From assembly GCA_034432555.1 (NCBI GenBank), contig DAOUBW010000040.1:1-64000 (forward strand): a stretch of DNA of 64,000 nt, written 5' to 3'. Positions within the stretch are counted from its first letter, which is position 1; the number at the start of each line of letters is the position of its first letter. Position numbers and translations under genes: made by a program. Source of the DNA: CP2-2F sp034432555. Lineage in GTDB: Bacteria; Chloroflexota; Anaerolineae; Aggregatilineales; UBA2796. Of the stretch, positions 1 to 8,666 are shown piece after piece. Under the pieces are notes generated by a model. That model was not told the DNA's origin. It searched no databases and worked only from the letters and a program-made list of their open reading frames with translations.

Positions 1-1218
1 GAGCCTGATCTACAAGCTGAAGGCGATCCAAGTGCCGCTTTTTCCTACAGTGCCAACCGTTTTTACCCACAGATGATCGAGGCAGTTGCCGATCAGATTG
101 CCGCTCTAGTTGCGGCAGGCGTTCAGCCGCGCCAGATCGCTGTGTTATCGCCCTTCTTGAACGACTCACTGCGCTTTTCGCTCACCTATGCGCTGCGCCA
201 ACGCGAAGAACTGCACGGTATTCGGATTCCCGTGCTAACGCACCGCCCGTCCCGCGCTCTGACCGACGATGCTATCACACGCGCCTTGCTGACCTTCACC
301 CTGATCGCCCATCCACACTGGCTGGATGGCACAACGTTGATCGCGCCGCCCGCGAAAGACGTGGCGGATGCCTTAGGTCTCTGCATCAGCGATCTTGATC
401 CGCTGCGCGCACGGCTGCTGGCAGAGATTATCTACCGTGCCAAGCGTGATGATCAAAACGTCTTGCGCCCTAGCCTGAGCGCCTTCGCCAAGCTGGAAGC
501 AGATAAGCAAGCGCGCATTGGCTATCGCGTTGGGCAGCGCTACGATGCGCTGCGCGAATGGCTGGACAGCTACCGCGCACGCCTTGAGCATGGCGAGAAC
601 ATCCCACTTGATCACTTTTTGCGGCGCCTGTTTGGCGAAAAACTCTCGCAGAAGGGCTATGCGCTGCACAACAACCTTGAGGCAGGGCGCGTTGCGGCGC
701 AGTTGATCGCCTCTGTGCAGCACTTTCGCCAAACGCTCTATGATCGCTATGAAGGCGATTGGTCAGAGGCGGGACGCGAGTATTTGAGCCTTGTCTCACA
801 GCGGTTGCTGCCCTCGCTCTACGCGCAGAGCTGGCAAGATGAAAATGCCAATGCCGTGCTGATGATGCCTGCCAATACCTTCTTGTTACGCAACCGCTAT
901 GTGGACTATCAGTTTTGGTTGGATGTTGGCAGCAGTGGCTGGTTCGAGCGCTTAGAGCAGCCCCTGACGCACCCCTATGTGCTGCGCCGTGAATATTTGC
1001 CCAATCAGGTCTGGACGGATGACGACGAGGCAGCCGCCGAAGAAGCAGCGCTCTATCGCACCGTGATCGGTTTAGTGCGCCGCTGCCGTCAGCATATCTA
1101 CATTGCGCTCGCCGATCTGGGCGAAAGCGGCTTTGAGCAAAGCGGTAAGCTGCTGCGCGCCTTGCAGCGCTTGGTCAGCGCCAATGCAGAGGGCGTGGAA
1201 GGTGCGGCGAGCGAATGA
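1..1218 (+). CDS. SF1 helicase-like protein, C-terminal part (cut by window edge)
   Basis: The reading frame is open from base 1, so the gene begins upstream of the window and about 405 codons are visible. Near the start is a stretch resembling superfamily 1 helicase domain 2A (VADQIAALVAAGVQPRQIAV, about residues 27-46 of the visible part). Close to the end, RRCRQHIYIALADLGESG resembles the helicase motif VI region in which UvrD/RecB proteins carry a TRAR-type sequence, but the usual residues are not intact. No Walker A motif is visible, as expected if it lies upstream. It overlaps the next helicase gene by 4 bases (ATGA), so the two are translationally coupled and probably act together in DNA repair or recombination, perhaps as an AddAB-like pair. 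The exact family is uncertain; an AddB-type or inactive helicase subunit is possible. Confidence 0.55.
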   Translation, partial: EPDLQAEGDPSAAFSYSANRFYPQMIEAVADQIAALVAAGVQPRQIAVLSPFLNDSLRFSLTYALRQREELHGIRIPVLTHRPSRALTDDAITRALLTFTLIAHPHWLDGTTLIAPPAKDVADALGLCISDLDPLRARLLAEIIYRAKRDDQNVLRPSLSAFAKLEADKQARIGYRVGQRYDALREWLDSYRARLEHGENIPLDHFLRRLFGEKLSQKGYALHNNLEAGRVAAQLIASVQHFRQTLYDRYEGDWSEAGREYLSLVSQRLLPSLYAQSWQDENANAVLMMPANTFLLRNRYVDYQFWLDVGSSGWFERLEQPLTHPYVLRREYLPNQVWTDDDEAAAEEAALYRTVIGLVRRCRQHIYIALADLGESGFEQSGKLLRALQRLVSANAEGVEGAASE

Positions 1219-3536
1219 GCGACAGCATCCCTAGCCGATTCCGCCCTGAGCAAGCTGAGATTTTGCGTTACAGCGGCGGTAAAATGGGCATTGCCGCAGT
1301 GCCGGGCAGCGGCAAAACCTTCACGCTCTCGCACCTTGCAGCGCGCCTTGTGGCACACCTGATCAGGCAGCAGCGCGCTACGGCTGATCAAGAAGTGCTG
1401 GTCGTCACCTTTGCCAACGCCGCCGTGAACGCCATCCGCGCCAAAATTGCCAAACTCTTGCAGGATTCCGGTGTGGTCATCACCAACATGGGCTACCGCG
1501 TGCGGACTCTGCACGGCTTGGCGCATGATCTGGTGCGCGAACGCCCAACCTTGGCAGGCTTGGCAGAAGACTTCAAGATTGTGGATGAGCGCACCGCGCA
1601 GAGCATCCGTGAGGATGTGGTTGCCACCTGGCTGCGCGGCAACGGTATCAGTTTGTTCACGGGCTATCTTGAGGATGAATGGCGCGATGAGCCAAAAAAA
1701 CTTGCCTACCTTGCCCGTGAAGATTTGCCCAAGCTGGCACAGGGCATCGCCGAGAGTTTCATCCGTCAGGCGAAAGATCGCCGCCTGACGCCTGAAGCAC
1801 TGCGTGCGCGCCTAGATATTTTGCTTGAATCTGATCTGCCGTTGGCGCGTTTTGGCTGCGCCGTCTATGAGAACTATCAGCGTGCGCTCAGCTATCGCGG
1901 TGCCGTGGATTTCGACGATCTGGTGATGTTGGCGCTCAGCACCCTAGAGCGCGATTCGGCTTTCCTGGCGCGCCAGCAAGCGCGCTACCCTTACATTTTG
2001 GAAGACGAGGCGCAAGATAGCAGCCAACTGCAAGAGCGCCTGCTGCGGATGCTCTCCAACGATCAGAATTGGGTGCGCGTTGGCGATCCAAATCAGGCGA
2101 TCAACACGACCTTCACCACTGCCGATCCGAAGTATCTGCGCGCCTTCCTTGAAGAACGCGACGTGCAATCGCAAACCTTGAGCGTTGCCGGACGCTCTGC
2201 CGCGCCGATCATTGATCTGGCGAATTATTTGGTCATGTGGACGCGCAACGAACATCCAAACGAAGACTTGCGCGATACCTTTCTGCCGCAGCGCATTCAG
2301 CTTACGCCGCCTGATGATGCACAAGGCAATCCGCCTGCTGAGGAAGCGCGCTTACAGATCGTCTACAGCACCGGCAGAGTGTACACGCCTGATCAAGAGA
2401 TTGATATGGTGGCACAATCGCTTGCCCAATGGCTACCCGAAAACAAAGATCGCACCGCCGCCGCCCTTGTGCCAGAAAATCAGCACGGCTTTAAGCTGGC
2501 AGAACGCTTGAAGGCGCTCGGCGTGCCGTATGAGGAACTGCTCCGCAGCACATCCTCCACCCGTGAGACGACCAAACGCCTAGAGCAGGTCATCAAATAC
2601 CTTGCCAAGCCGATCAGCCCGCAGAGCGCCGCCCAACTCGCTGATCTCTACCGCGATCAGTGGTGGCGGCTGCATTTGGGCAGCTACACTGCTGAGGATT
2701 CGGTAGAAAGCAATCAGTGGTTGGCAACTGCCCACAGCGCCCTTGCAGGGCTAAAGCACGTTGAGCGCTTCTTATTCCCCGAAGAAGGCGTGCTGCTGAC
2801 TGAAGCGCTTGACCTGCCCGACTCAGATGCCCTCACGCCGCTTTACGAAGACTTAGAGGCATTCCGCCAAATGGTGCATCGCTGGCTGCACGCCTCATAC
2901 CTACCGATTGACCAACTGGTGCTGACCGTTGGGCAAGATATTTTCAGCACGCCGCCCGAGATCGCGCTTGGCTATAAACTGGCGCAACTTTTGCGCGGCT
3001 ATGCCCTTGAAATGCCTAACGCACGGCTGTCCGAGTTCGCCGCTGAGCTACAGCGCATTAGCAGCAACGAACGGCGCTTCTTAGGCTTTGAAGACGCCGA
3101 AGTTGGCTACACGCCGAAGGAAGGGATGGTCACCATTGCCACCATGCACGCCGCCAAAGGCTTGGAGTGGGATCGTGTCTATCTGCTCTCGGTGAATGAT
3201 TACAGTTTTCCCTCAGCTCAGGCAACCGACCGCTACCTTGACGAGAAATACTACCTGCGCGGCGCGCTGAATCTGGGTGCAGAGGCACGCGCTCAATTGG
3301 AATGCCTGATTGCCGACCGAGAATACATCGAAAGTGAGGCATCCGTTCAGGCGCGCCTAGACTACGCCGCCGAGCGTCTGCGCCTGCTCTATGTTGGCAT
3401 CACACGCGCCAAGCGTGAGCTGGGCATCTATTGGAACAGCGGACGCTTTCACTATAAGGGTAAAGAGCAGGAACAGCAGCCATCCCTGCCCTTGCTGGCG
3501 CTGTGGGCATACCTCAACGGCAGCCCTGCACGCTAG
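1215..3536 (+). CDS. UvrD/Rep-family ATP-dependent DNA helicase
   Basis: A 773-residue superfamily 1A helicase expected to unwind DNA with ATP in repair or recombination in the cytoplasm. Visible motifs in order are Walker A (AAVPGSGKT, GSGKT at residues 31-35), motif Ic-like TLHGLAHDL, FDDLV before the Walker B box DEAQD (264-268), motif III-like VGDPNQAIN, a late TMHAAKGLEWDRVYL (motif V region) and motif VI LLYVGITRAKREL. The length matches UvrD/PcrA and no C-terminal nuclease domain is seen. The ATG overlaps the stop of the upstream helicase-like gene by 4 bases, so the two are coupled. UvrD, PcrA and RecB-type labels cannot be separated from sequence alone, so no gene symbol is given. 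Confidence 0.9.
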   Translation: MSDSIPSRFRPEQAEILRYSGGKMGIAAVPGSGKTFTLSHLAARLVAHLIRQQRATADQEVLVVTFANAAVNAIRAKIAKLLQDSGVVITNMGYRVRTLHGLAHDLVRERPTLAGLAEDFKIVDERTAQSIREDVVATWLRGNGISLFTGYLEDEWRDEPKKLAYLAREDLPKLAQGIAESFIRQAKDRRLTPEALRARLDILLESDLPLARFGCAVYENYQRALSYRGAVDFDDLVMLALSTLERDSAFLARQQARYPYILEDEAQDSSQLQERLLRMLSNDQNWVRVGDPNQAINTTFTTADPKYLRAFLEERDVQSQTLSVAGRSAAPIIDLANYLVMWTRNEHPNEDLRDTFLPQRIQLTPPDDAQGNPPAEEARLQIVYSTGRVYTPDQEIDMVAQSLAQWLPENKDRTAAALVPENQHGFKLAERLKALGVPYEELLRSTSSTRETTKRLEQVIKYLAKPISPQSAAQLADLYRDQWWRLHLGSYTAEDSVESNQWLATAHSALAGLKHVERFLFPEEGVLLTEALDLPDSDALTPLYEDLEAFRQMVHRWLHASYLPIDQLVLTVGQDIFSTPPEIALGYKLAQLLRGYALEMPNARLSEFAAELQRISSNERRFLGFEDAEVGYTPKEGMVTIATMHAAKGLEWDRVYLLSVNDYSFPSAQATDRYLDEKYYLRGALNLGAEARAQLECLIADREYIESEASVQARLDYAAERLRLLYVGITRAKRELGIYWNSGRFHYKGKEQEQQPSLPLLALWAYLNGSPAR

Positions 3537-3538
3537 GC

Positions 3539-4300
3539 TCAGCCTTTGAAGGCGGCTGTGATCGCCTTTGCCGCGCCGCCCAGCAAGTTGGTATCGTTGC
3601 CGACTGTGGCAAAGCGAAAGCCTTTCGCCAACATCCGCTTGGTATAATCGGGTGTGCGCGCATGGATGCAGGCGATCTTGTTGTTGGCTGCGGCAGCCGC
3701 CAAAATGTGATCTACTGCTTCAAAGAATTTGGGATCGGTTGGTTCGGTGTGGGGCGGTAAGCCAAGGGCAACGCTCAGATCAGCGGGTCCGATGTAGAGT
3801 CCGTCTAGGTGGGGCGTAGCGGCAATTTCCGCTAGGTTTTCTAATCCTTGCGCGGTCTCAATCATGGCAAAAGTCACAATTTCGCTGTTGGCGTAGGTAA
3901 AATAGTCCTCACCGTAACACATCGCGGCGCGGGTAGGTCCGTAGCTGCGGAAGCCTTGCGGCGGGTAGCGGCAGGCACTCACGAATGCCTCTGCCTCAGC
4001 CCGATTGTTGATGAGTGGGCAAATCACGCCTAACGCGCCGCTATCCAGCATCTTCATGATCAGCGCTGGGTCATTCCACCAAACGCGCACCAGCGGCACA
4101 GCGCCTGTGTTTCCAACCGCTTGCAACATGGCGAGCGCCGTTTCATAGCTCATGTAGCCATGCTGTAGGTCAATAGTGACCGCATCGTAGCCGCTGCTTG
4201 CCACAATCTCGGCTGTCCATGCGTTCGGGATGCTTAGCCAACCATTGACTGGCACCTCGCCACGCGCCCAAATGGATCGAAGTGGATTTGTAAACATCAT
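3539..4300 (-). CDS. HpcH/HpaI-family class II aldolase
   Basis: A 253-residue protein of the HpcH/HpaI aldolase/citrate lyase family, which cleaves or forms 2-keto-3-deoxy or 4-hydroxy-2-oxo acids with a divalent metal. Residues expected in HpaI-type aldolases are present: His47 in DLQHG, Arg72 in PLVRV, the PPQGFRSYGP loop (113-122), Glu148 in MIET and Asp174 in GPADLS, the last two being the metal ligands of the family. The start at 4300 follows an AGAGG ribosome-binding site by 5 bases; a second ATG directly after it is the alternative. It converges on the helicase gene, with its stop 3 bases from the helicase stop. The true substrate cannot be read from the sequence; 4-hydroxy-2-oxoheptanedioate is only the best-studied one. 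Confidence 0.85.
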   Translation of the reverse strand: MMFTNPLRSIWARGEVPVNGWLSIPNAWTAEIVASSGYDAVTIDLQHGYMSYETALAMLQAVGNTGAVPLVRVWWNDPALIMKMLDSGALGVICPLINNRAEAEAFVSACRYPPQGFRSYGPTRAAMCYGEDYFTYANSEIVTFAMIETAQGLENLAEIAATPHLDGLYIGPADLSVALGLPPHTEPTDPKFFEAVDHILAAAAANNKIACIHARTPDYTKRMLAKGFRFATVGNDTNLLGGAAKAITAAFKG

Positions 4301-4465
4301 TGCCTCTTTCTAAGGAAAAGTACCAATGTTGATGATTGTATACGCAATCCGAAAGACGGGTATGTTTTAGGGAGTGCTGAGATAGGTACACAGCGCTAGA
4401 GACCGCGAGAATCAGGCTGCCTCACCGCTCAAGTGCTGTATTGAAAGCAATGTTGGGTATGACAA

Positions 4466-4502
4466 ATAAAAACTGCCTTCCACGGTTGGGCAGAAGGCAG
4501 TT
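4466..4502 (-). terminator. Rho-independent terminator of the RRM gene
   Basis: A perfect 10-base inverted repeat (AACTGCCTTC at 4471-4480 and GAAGGCAGTT at 4493-4502) with a 12-base loop. Read on the minus strand it is followed by TTTTTATTT. It lies 24 bases beyond the stop of the RNA-binding protein gene and before the aldolase gene, so the RRM gene is probably a monocistronic unit. Confidence 0.88.
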
Positions 4503-4526
4503 CAGGGTAGACGTTAAAAGTGCGCT

Positions 4527-4880
4527 TTAGAAGCGGCTGCGGCGCATCCCGCCGCCGTTGCCACCGTTGCGATCACGGTCACCACTGCGACCGCCACCGC
4601 TGCGACCACCGCCGAAGTCATCGCGGCGCTCTGTGCGCGGGCGTGCCTCGTTAACGGTCAGCTTGCGGTTATCGAGCATGTAGCCGTCAAAACGCTTGAT
4701 TGCTTCCTTGCCACCTTCATCGGTTGCCATTTCCACGAAGCCGAAACCACGCGAACGCCCAGTCTCACGATCCATGATAATAGCGACTTCCACCACTTCG
4801 CCCGCCTCCGCGAAAAGCGTGCGAATATTTTCCTGTGTGGAATTGTAGGACAAATTGCCCACGTACAACTTCTTAGCCAT
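4527..4880 (-). CDS. Single-RRM glycine-rich RNA-binding protein
   Basis: A 117-residue protein with one RNA recognition motif at about residues 4-80 and a Gly/Arg/Ser-rich tail at 88-117. RNP2 is LYVGNL (5-10) and RNP1 is RGFGFVEM (44-51), both with the aromatic residues that stack on RNA. Proteins of this layout, common in cyanobacteria and Chloroflexota, bind single-stranded RNA and are often cold-induced; the tail may promote self-association. The start at 4880 (MAKKLYVGNL) is preceded by AGGAG about 10 bases upstream, which is better than an in-frame start at 4910 that would add ten atypical residues. A strong terminator follows and a leader of 100 or more bases precedes it, so regulation at the RNA level is plausible. 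Confidence 0.93.
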   Translation of the reverse strand: MAKKLYVGNLSYNSTQENIRTLFAEAGEVVEVAIIMDRETGRSRGFGFVEMATDEGGKEAIKRFDGYMLDNRKLTVNEARPRTERRDDFGGGRSGGGRSGDRDRNGGNGGGMRRSRF

Positions 4881-5241
4881 CTGGCTGCTTCTCCTGACAT
4901 ACTGAAACATGAACTGATGATAGAGTCAAAACGGACGGGCATCTAAACAACGCAGCGCAGCAGACTTCTAGCGTGAACGGTTTTTGCAGGGTTGCCTTGC
5001 AAAAACTGTCGGACTCACAGGAAAACGCGGATGCTCTGATTGTGGCGTGCAACCTTCACTGGTCAAACTCTATCTCGGCTCATTGTGACACACTTTGTTG
5101 TGCTTGTAAACAGGCAAAATTACAGGGAATGGGAAATTTGTGGAGATCGCCTAGTGCGCGGGTGGGTTGTAAACCTATCTCCCATCACAGCCATCCTCTT
5201 CCCCACACCCCAAAATATCCCTCTAGCACTAAGCCGCCACT
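4881..5241. other. Gene-free stretch: RRM gene leader and control region
   Basis: No convincing gene is seen in these 361 bases between the divergent RRM gene and DMT exporter. The part next to the RRM gene holds a short hairpin with arms TTTTTGCA (4981-4988) and TGCAAAAA (4998-5005), about 100 bases before the RRM start codon. Read on the minus strand it would sit in the 5' leader. Its A/T-rich flanks make it look like a small attenuator or a cold-sensitive leader structure. No clear ribosome-binding site is seen before the DMT gene at the other end. Confidence 0.4.
5039..5066 (-). promoter_or_regulatory. Possible sigma70-type promoter for the RRM gene
   Basis: On the minus strand, TTGACC (5061-5066) is followed after 16 bases by CACAAT (5039-5044), four of six matches to the -10 consensus. 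This would start transcription about 150 bases upstream of the RRM start codon and place the 4981-5005 hairpin in the leader. It is a sequence match only. Confidence 0.35.
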
Positions 5242-6234
5242 TTGATTTACAATCAAATCATCCGCTTAACCGAGTTTGATTGGACTCCCGTGCCTGAGAA
5301 GACGATTGCTGCCTTGCCTGTGACAGAGGGCAAGCCCCTAGCGCGTTTCTGGCTGCCGCTTTCACCGATGGATGCGCTCTTGGTGCTGTGCATGATTTTG
5401 TGGGGAACCCACTATAGCATTGCCAAAGCCGCGCTGGACGTGCTGCCGCCTTTCCTTTTTAACGCCTTTCGGTTCAGCGTTGGTGCTGCGGCGCTTTTTG
5501 TGCTACTCAAGGCGAGCGGCGAGTCGTTTGCCTTCAGGCGCAGCGCCATTCCGCGCCTCATTTTCACTTCATTTCTGCTGCATGGCGTGTATCAGGCATT
5601 TTTCGTGAACGGCTTGCGGCATACCAGCGTGGCAAACAGTGTCTTGATCAACACGGCAGCGCCCATCGGCGTGGTGCTGATCAACATTTTGCTGCGGCGC
5701 GAGCGCGGCAGTCGGCGGATGTTCAGCGGGATGGCGCTGGCAGTCGGCGGCGTGCTGGTTGTCATCTTCTCCCGCTATGCCGGACAGATCGGTATTGGCG
5801 GCAGCACAACTTTGCTGGGCGACGCACTGACCATGACGGGCATCATCGCCTGGATTGCGATGACTTTTTCGCTGCGCGAGCTGATGGCGGATAATCCGGT
5901 GATGGCAACCTCTTTTTGGCTGTTGGTGTGCGGCGCTGTGTTGGATTCGATCATCGCCATCCCGGATGCACTCAGTTTCGATTGGTCGCTGCTGACGTGG
6001 GAAGTGTGGTTAGCTGTCATTTATTCAGGTGCAGTGGCAATTGCCATCGGCGGCACCATCTGGAATTTAGCGCTCAAGCGGATTGGTGCCTCGCGCACGG
6101 CAGCCTTCATCAACCTACAGCCGATTGTCGCCGCGTTCGTGGCAGTGGTCTTTCTCGGTGAAGCGTTCACGCTGTGGCTGGTGCTGGGCATTGGGTTGGT
6201 CATCATCGGCATGACGCGCCTTCGCATGGGATAG
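5242..6234 (+). CDS. EamA/DMT-superfamily transporter
   Basis: A 330-residue integral membrane protein with about ten hydrophobic segments in two EamA-like halves, the usual layout of drug/metabolite transporters that export or take up small metabolites. The first half opens with ALLVLCMILWGTHYSIAKA (about residue 45), the classic WG motif of EamA helix 1. The second half ends with a helix rich in Gly and Ile. The start is uncertain: TTG at 5242 gives a 40-residue hydrophilic lead, GTG at 5290 a shorter one, and ATG at 5368 starts directly at the first helix. None has a strong ribosome-binding site. The substrate is unknown. The CoiA-like gene starts 6 bases after its stop, so the two are probably co-transcribed. 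Confidence 0.88.
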   Translation: MIYNQIIRLTEFDWTPVPEKTIAALPVTEGKPLARFWLPLSPMDALLVLCMILWGTHYSIAKAALDVLPPFLFNAFRFSVGAAALFVLLKASGESFAFRRSAIPRLIFTSFLLHGVYQAFFVNGLRHTSVANSVLINTAAPIGVVLINILLRRERGSRRMFSGMALAVGGVLVVIFSRYAGQIGIGGSTTLLGDALTMTGIIAWIAMTFSLRELMADNPVMATSFWLLVCGAVLDSIIAIPDALSFDWSLLTWEVWLAVIYSGAVAIAIGGTIWNLALKRIGASRTAAFINLQPIVAAFVAVVFLGEAFTLWLVLGIGLVIIGMTRLRMG

Positions 6235-6240
6235 CGCACT

Positions 6241-7023
6241 ATGGCAACGCGCAGTGAGGAATTGGGCATTCGGCTGGCAGCGCGCCACGCGCAAACAGGC
6301 GCGTTGCTGATTATCGGCGATGTGCCACTGGAGGTGCTGCGCGCCTATTCAGAGCGCGGCGATCTACGCTGCCCTGAATGCGGCGCGGCGTTACGCCTGA
6401 AGGCGGGCGATGTCCGCCAACATCATTTCGCCCATGTCAGCCTTGCCAAATGCGCCGCACGCGATGCCGAGCCAGAATCCGAGAGCCACCGCAGCGGCAA
6501 ACTACTGCTCTTTCGCCATTTTCGGCAAGCGGCGGAATCAGCCGCCCTAGAGCAGCGCATCACCGCCACAGGTCAGCGTGCCGATGTGTTCATCGCACCG
6601 CACTTTGCCCTAGAGTTCCAACAGGCAAACAACAGCGCAGCGCAGTGGCACGAGCGCCATCGCTTGTATCAAGCAGCGGGTGTGCGCGATGTGTGGTTTC
6701 TTGGGCAAGTGCGCTATGCAGAGGCGCTCAGTGAGCCGCTACGCCCGATCTCGCCCTACGATCCGCGCCCCGTGCCGCGTGATGCCTTTGAGGCTGCCGC
6801 CGGTGCCTTCCGCGTGCGCGAGATGGAACGCGCCATGCTAGAGGTTTTCCCGCTGCTCTACTACCTTGATCCATTGGATGGAATGCTCACTATCCTTGTG
6901 CCGCGCAGTTTGCACGCCACCACCTTACGTGCCTACCGCTATCGGCTGCCCTTGTCGGATTGCCAACTGCGCGCTGAGGGCTTGTGGACGCCGCTGCATC
7001 CGCTCTTGGCAAAGCCAACCTAG
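6241..7023 (+). CDS. CoiA-like competence/nuclease-domain protein
   Basis: A 260-residue protein of the CoiA-like family. A CPxCG zinc-finger-like element (RCPECGAALRLK, Cys44 and Cys47) comes first. It is followed by a probable PD-(D/E)xK nuclease core with ESHRSGK (81-87), RADVF (Asp115) and LEFQ (Glu125 and Gln127), then WHERHRLYQAAGVRDVWFLG. CoiA proteins act in natural competence, probably on incoming DNA or recombination intermediates. It follows the DMT gene by 6 bases. Its stop codon overlaps the stop of the convergent minus-strand gene within CTAG, so the two mRNA ends overlap. No other competence gene is in the window, so a role in DNA uptake is inferred from the family only. Confidence 0.78.
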   Translation: MATRSEELGIRLAARHAQTGALLIIGDVPLEVLRAYSERGDLRCPECGAALRLKAGDVRQHHFAHVSLAKCAARDAEPESESHRSGKLLLFRHFRQAAESAALEQRITATGQRADVFIAPHFALEFQQANNSAAQWHERHRLYQAAGVRDVWFLGQVRYAEALSEPLRPISPYDPRPVPRDAFEAAAGAFRVREMERAMLEVFPLLYYLDPLDGMLTILVPRSLHATTLRAYRYRLPLSDCQLRAEGLWTPLHPLLAKPT

Positions 7024-7541
7024 CCGCTGATCAAGCCGAACAGCCACGCAAAAGTACCACACAGACCGATCACCAGCATCAAGCCGAAGCAGCCATAACC
7101 GATCATGATCCAGCGCAAGCCCGGCGCCAGACCACTGCCCAAAAGCCCGCTTAACAAGCCCGGCTCACGCTCGTTGGCGGCGGAACGTTGCACATCGCGG
7201 CTGGCACCGCGCCCCCGACCTAGCTCGCTCTGATAGCGGTTTTGGAAGCCAGCGCGCATATTACGGGCATTCCGTCGGCTGGGTGTTGGCTGGGTGCGTT
7301 GCGCGATACTGGATGGCAAGCGCGATAACGGATCGTCCCAAGCGGCGGTTGGATCATGTTCCTCAGGCTCGGCATCGGGCTGTGGTGCAATGTTGCCCGC
7401 TGCCCGCGCCCGCGCTTCACGCACATAGCGCGAGGCGTCAAAGGCGGCAAAATCGTCGCTCAGGTTGCGCCGATTCTGTTCGCGTTCCTCATCCAGTTCA
7501 TCTTGAAAGCGTTCTTCGTCCTCGTCGCGCCAATCTGCCAT
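7020..7541 (-). CDS. Hypothetical membrane protein with long acidic N-terminus
   Basis: A 173-residue protein of unknown function. Residues 1-30 are very rich in Asp, Glu and Arg, the middle is hydrophilic and low-complexity with many Arg/Ala/Pro, and residues about 145-170 form one strong hydrophobic segment near the C-terminus, so it is likely tail-anchored with its bulk in the cytoplasm. The start at 7541 follows AGGAGGT by 6 bases, a near-perfect ribosome-binding site, and is preferred over an in-frame start 27 bases upstream. It lies downstream of galT on the same strand (58 bases), so it may be the last gene of the TIR-galT unit. No known domain was recognised. Confidence 0.75.
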   Translation of the reverse strand: MADWRDEDEERFQDELDEEREQNRRNLSDDFAAFDASRYVREARARAAGNIAPQPDAEPEEHDPTAAWDDPLSRLPSSIAQRTQPTPSRRNARNMRAGFQNRYQSELGRGRGASRDVQRSAANEREPGLLSGLLGSGLAPGLRWIMIGYGCFGLMLVIGLCGTFAWLFGLISG

Positions 7542-7599
7542 GGCTGCACCTCCTGCTATTTTGGGCAAAGTATAGCACAGGTGCGCTGCACTTTCCTAT

Positions 7600-8646
7600 T
7601 CAGGGCGCTTGTTTGTAGTGGACGGGCGATAGGCTTCGCAGCCGTTCGGCAGCCTGTTCGGCGGTAATATCGCGCTGTGGCGTGCCGAGCATCTCATAGC
7701 CCACCAAGAATTTCCGCACGGTGGCAGAGCGCAACAGCGGCGGATAAAAATGGGCGTGAAAATGCCAATGCGCCCAGTCACCGTCGCATGTGGGGCGCAC
7801 ATGGAAGCCTGCCGAATAGGGAAACGAGACGTGGAACAGGTTGTCGTAGCGGACGGTGAGTGCGTGCAACGCATCGGCAAGCGCATCGCGCTCATCAGCG
7901 GTTAGGTCGGTCATCGCGCCAACGTGCCGCCGACTGATGATCATCGTCTCAAAGGGCCACACCGCCCAAAACGGCACCAGCACGGCAAAATGCGCGTTCA
8001 GGTGGATAAGACGTTCGCCGCTTGCCAACTCTGCCTCAAGGTAGTCTGCCAGCAGGGAGCGCCCGTGCCGCTGCCAATAGGCGCGCTGTGTGGCATCTTC
8101 TAAGCTGATCTGCTGCGGCAGATGTTCGGTTGCCCAAATTTGCCCGTGCGGATGCGGGTTAGAGGCGCCCATCATCGCGCCGCGGTTCTCAAAGACCAGC
8201 ACATAGCTGATGTTGGGCAAGGCAGCCAGTTCGGCGTACTGCCTGCACCATTCGTCTACCACTAGGCGAATGGCGGGCGTTTCCATCTCGGCAAGGGTGA
8301 GATCGTGACGCGGTGAGAAGCACACCACACGCGCCGTCCCGCGCTCAGATTCGGCGCGCAGCAATGGGTGCGGCGCATATGTGCCGTCGGGCGTTTCAGG
8401 CAGCAGGGCGGGAAAATCGTTGGTAAAGACGTAAGTGCTGGTATAGGCAGGATTTTGCTCGCCATTGGCGCGCATATTGCTAGGGCAAAGGTAGCACTGT
8501 GGATCATATTCAGGGCGCACTTCGGCGGGCGGTGTCTCGATCTGCCCTTGCCAAGGGCGCTTGGTGCGGTGCGGCGAAACAAGTATCCACTCGCCGGTGA
8601 GTGGGTTAAAACGGCGGTGTGGGTGATCACTGAGCGAGAAAGCCAT
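7600..8646 (-). CDS. galT: Galactose-1-phosphate uridylyltransferase
   Basis: A 348-residue enzyme of the HIT superfamily that exchanges galactose-1-phosphate and UDP-glucose in the Leloir pathway. The active-site motif NPHPHGQIW is at 163-171; His167 should be the residue that is uridylylated. A CxxC pair (Cys51, Cys54) matches the zinc site of bacterial GalT, and the motif HFHAHFYPP lies near the end. The start follows an AAGGAA ribosome-binding site by about 9 bases. It lies 20 bases downstream of the TIR-protein gene and is probably co-transcribed with it, an unusual partner. No galK or galE is in the window. Confidence 0.93.
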   Translation of the reverse strand: MAFSLSDHPHRRFNPLTGEWILVSPHRTKRPWQGQIETPPAEVRPEYDPQCYLCPSNMRANGEQNPAYTSTYVFTNDFPALLPETPDGTYAPHPLLRAESERGTARVVCFSPRHDLTLAEMETPAIRLVVDEWCRQYAELAALPNISYVLVFENRGAMMGASNPHPHGQIWATEHLPQQISLEDATQRAYWQRHGRSLLADYLEAELASGERLIHLNAHFAVLVPFWAVWPFETMIISRRHVGAMTDLTADERDALADALHALTVRYDNLFHVSFPYSAGFHVRPTCDGDWAHWHFHAHFYPPLLRSATVRKFLVGYEMLGTPQRDITAEQAAERLRSLSPVHYKQAP

Positions 8647-8666
8647 AATAAGTACCGTTCCTTTGC

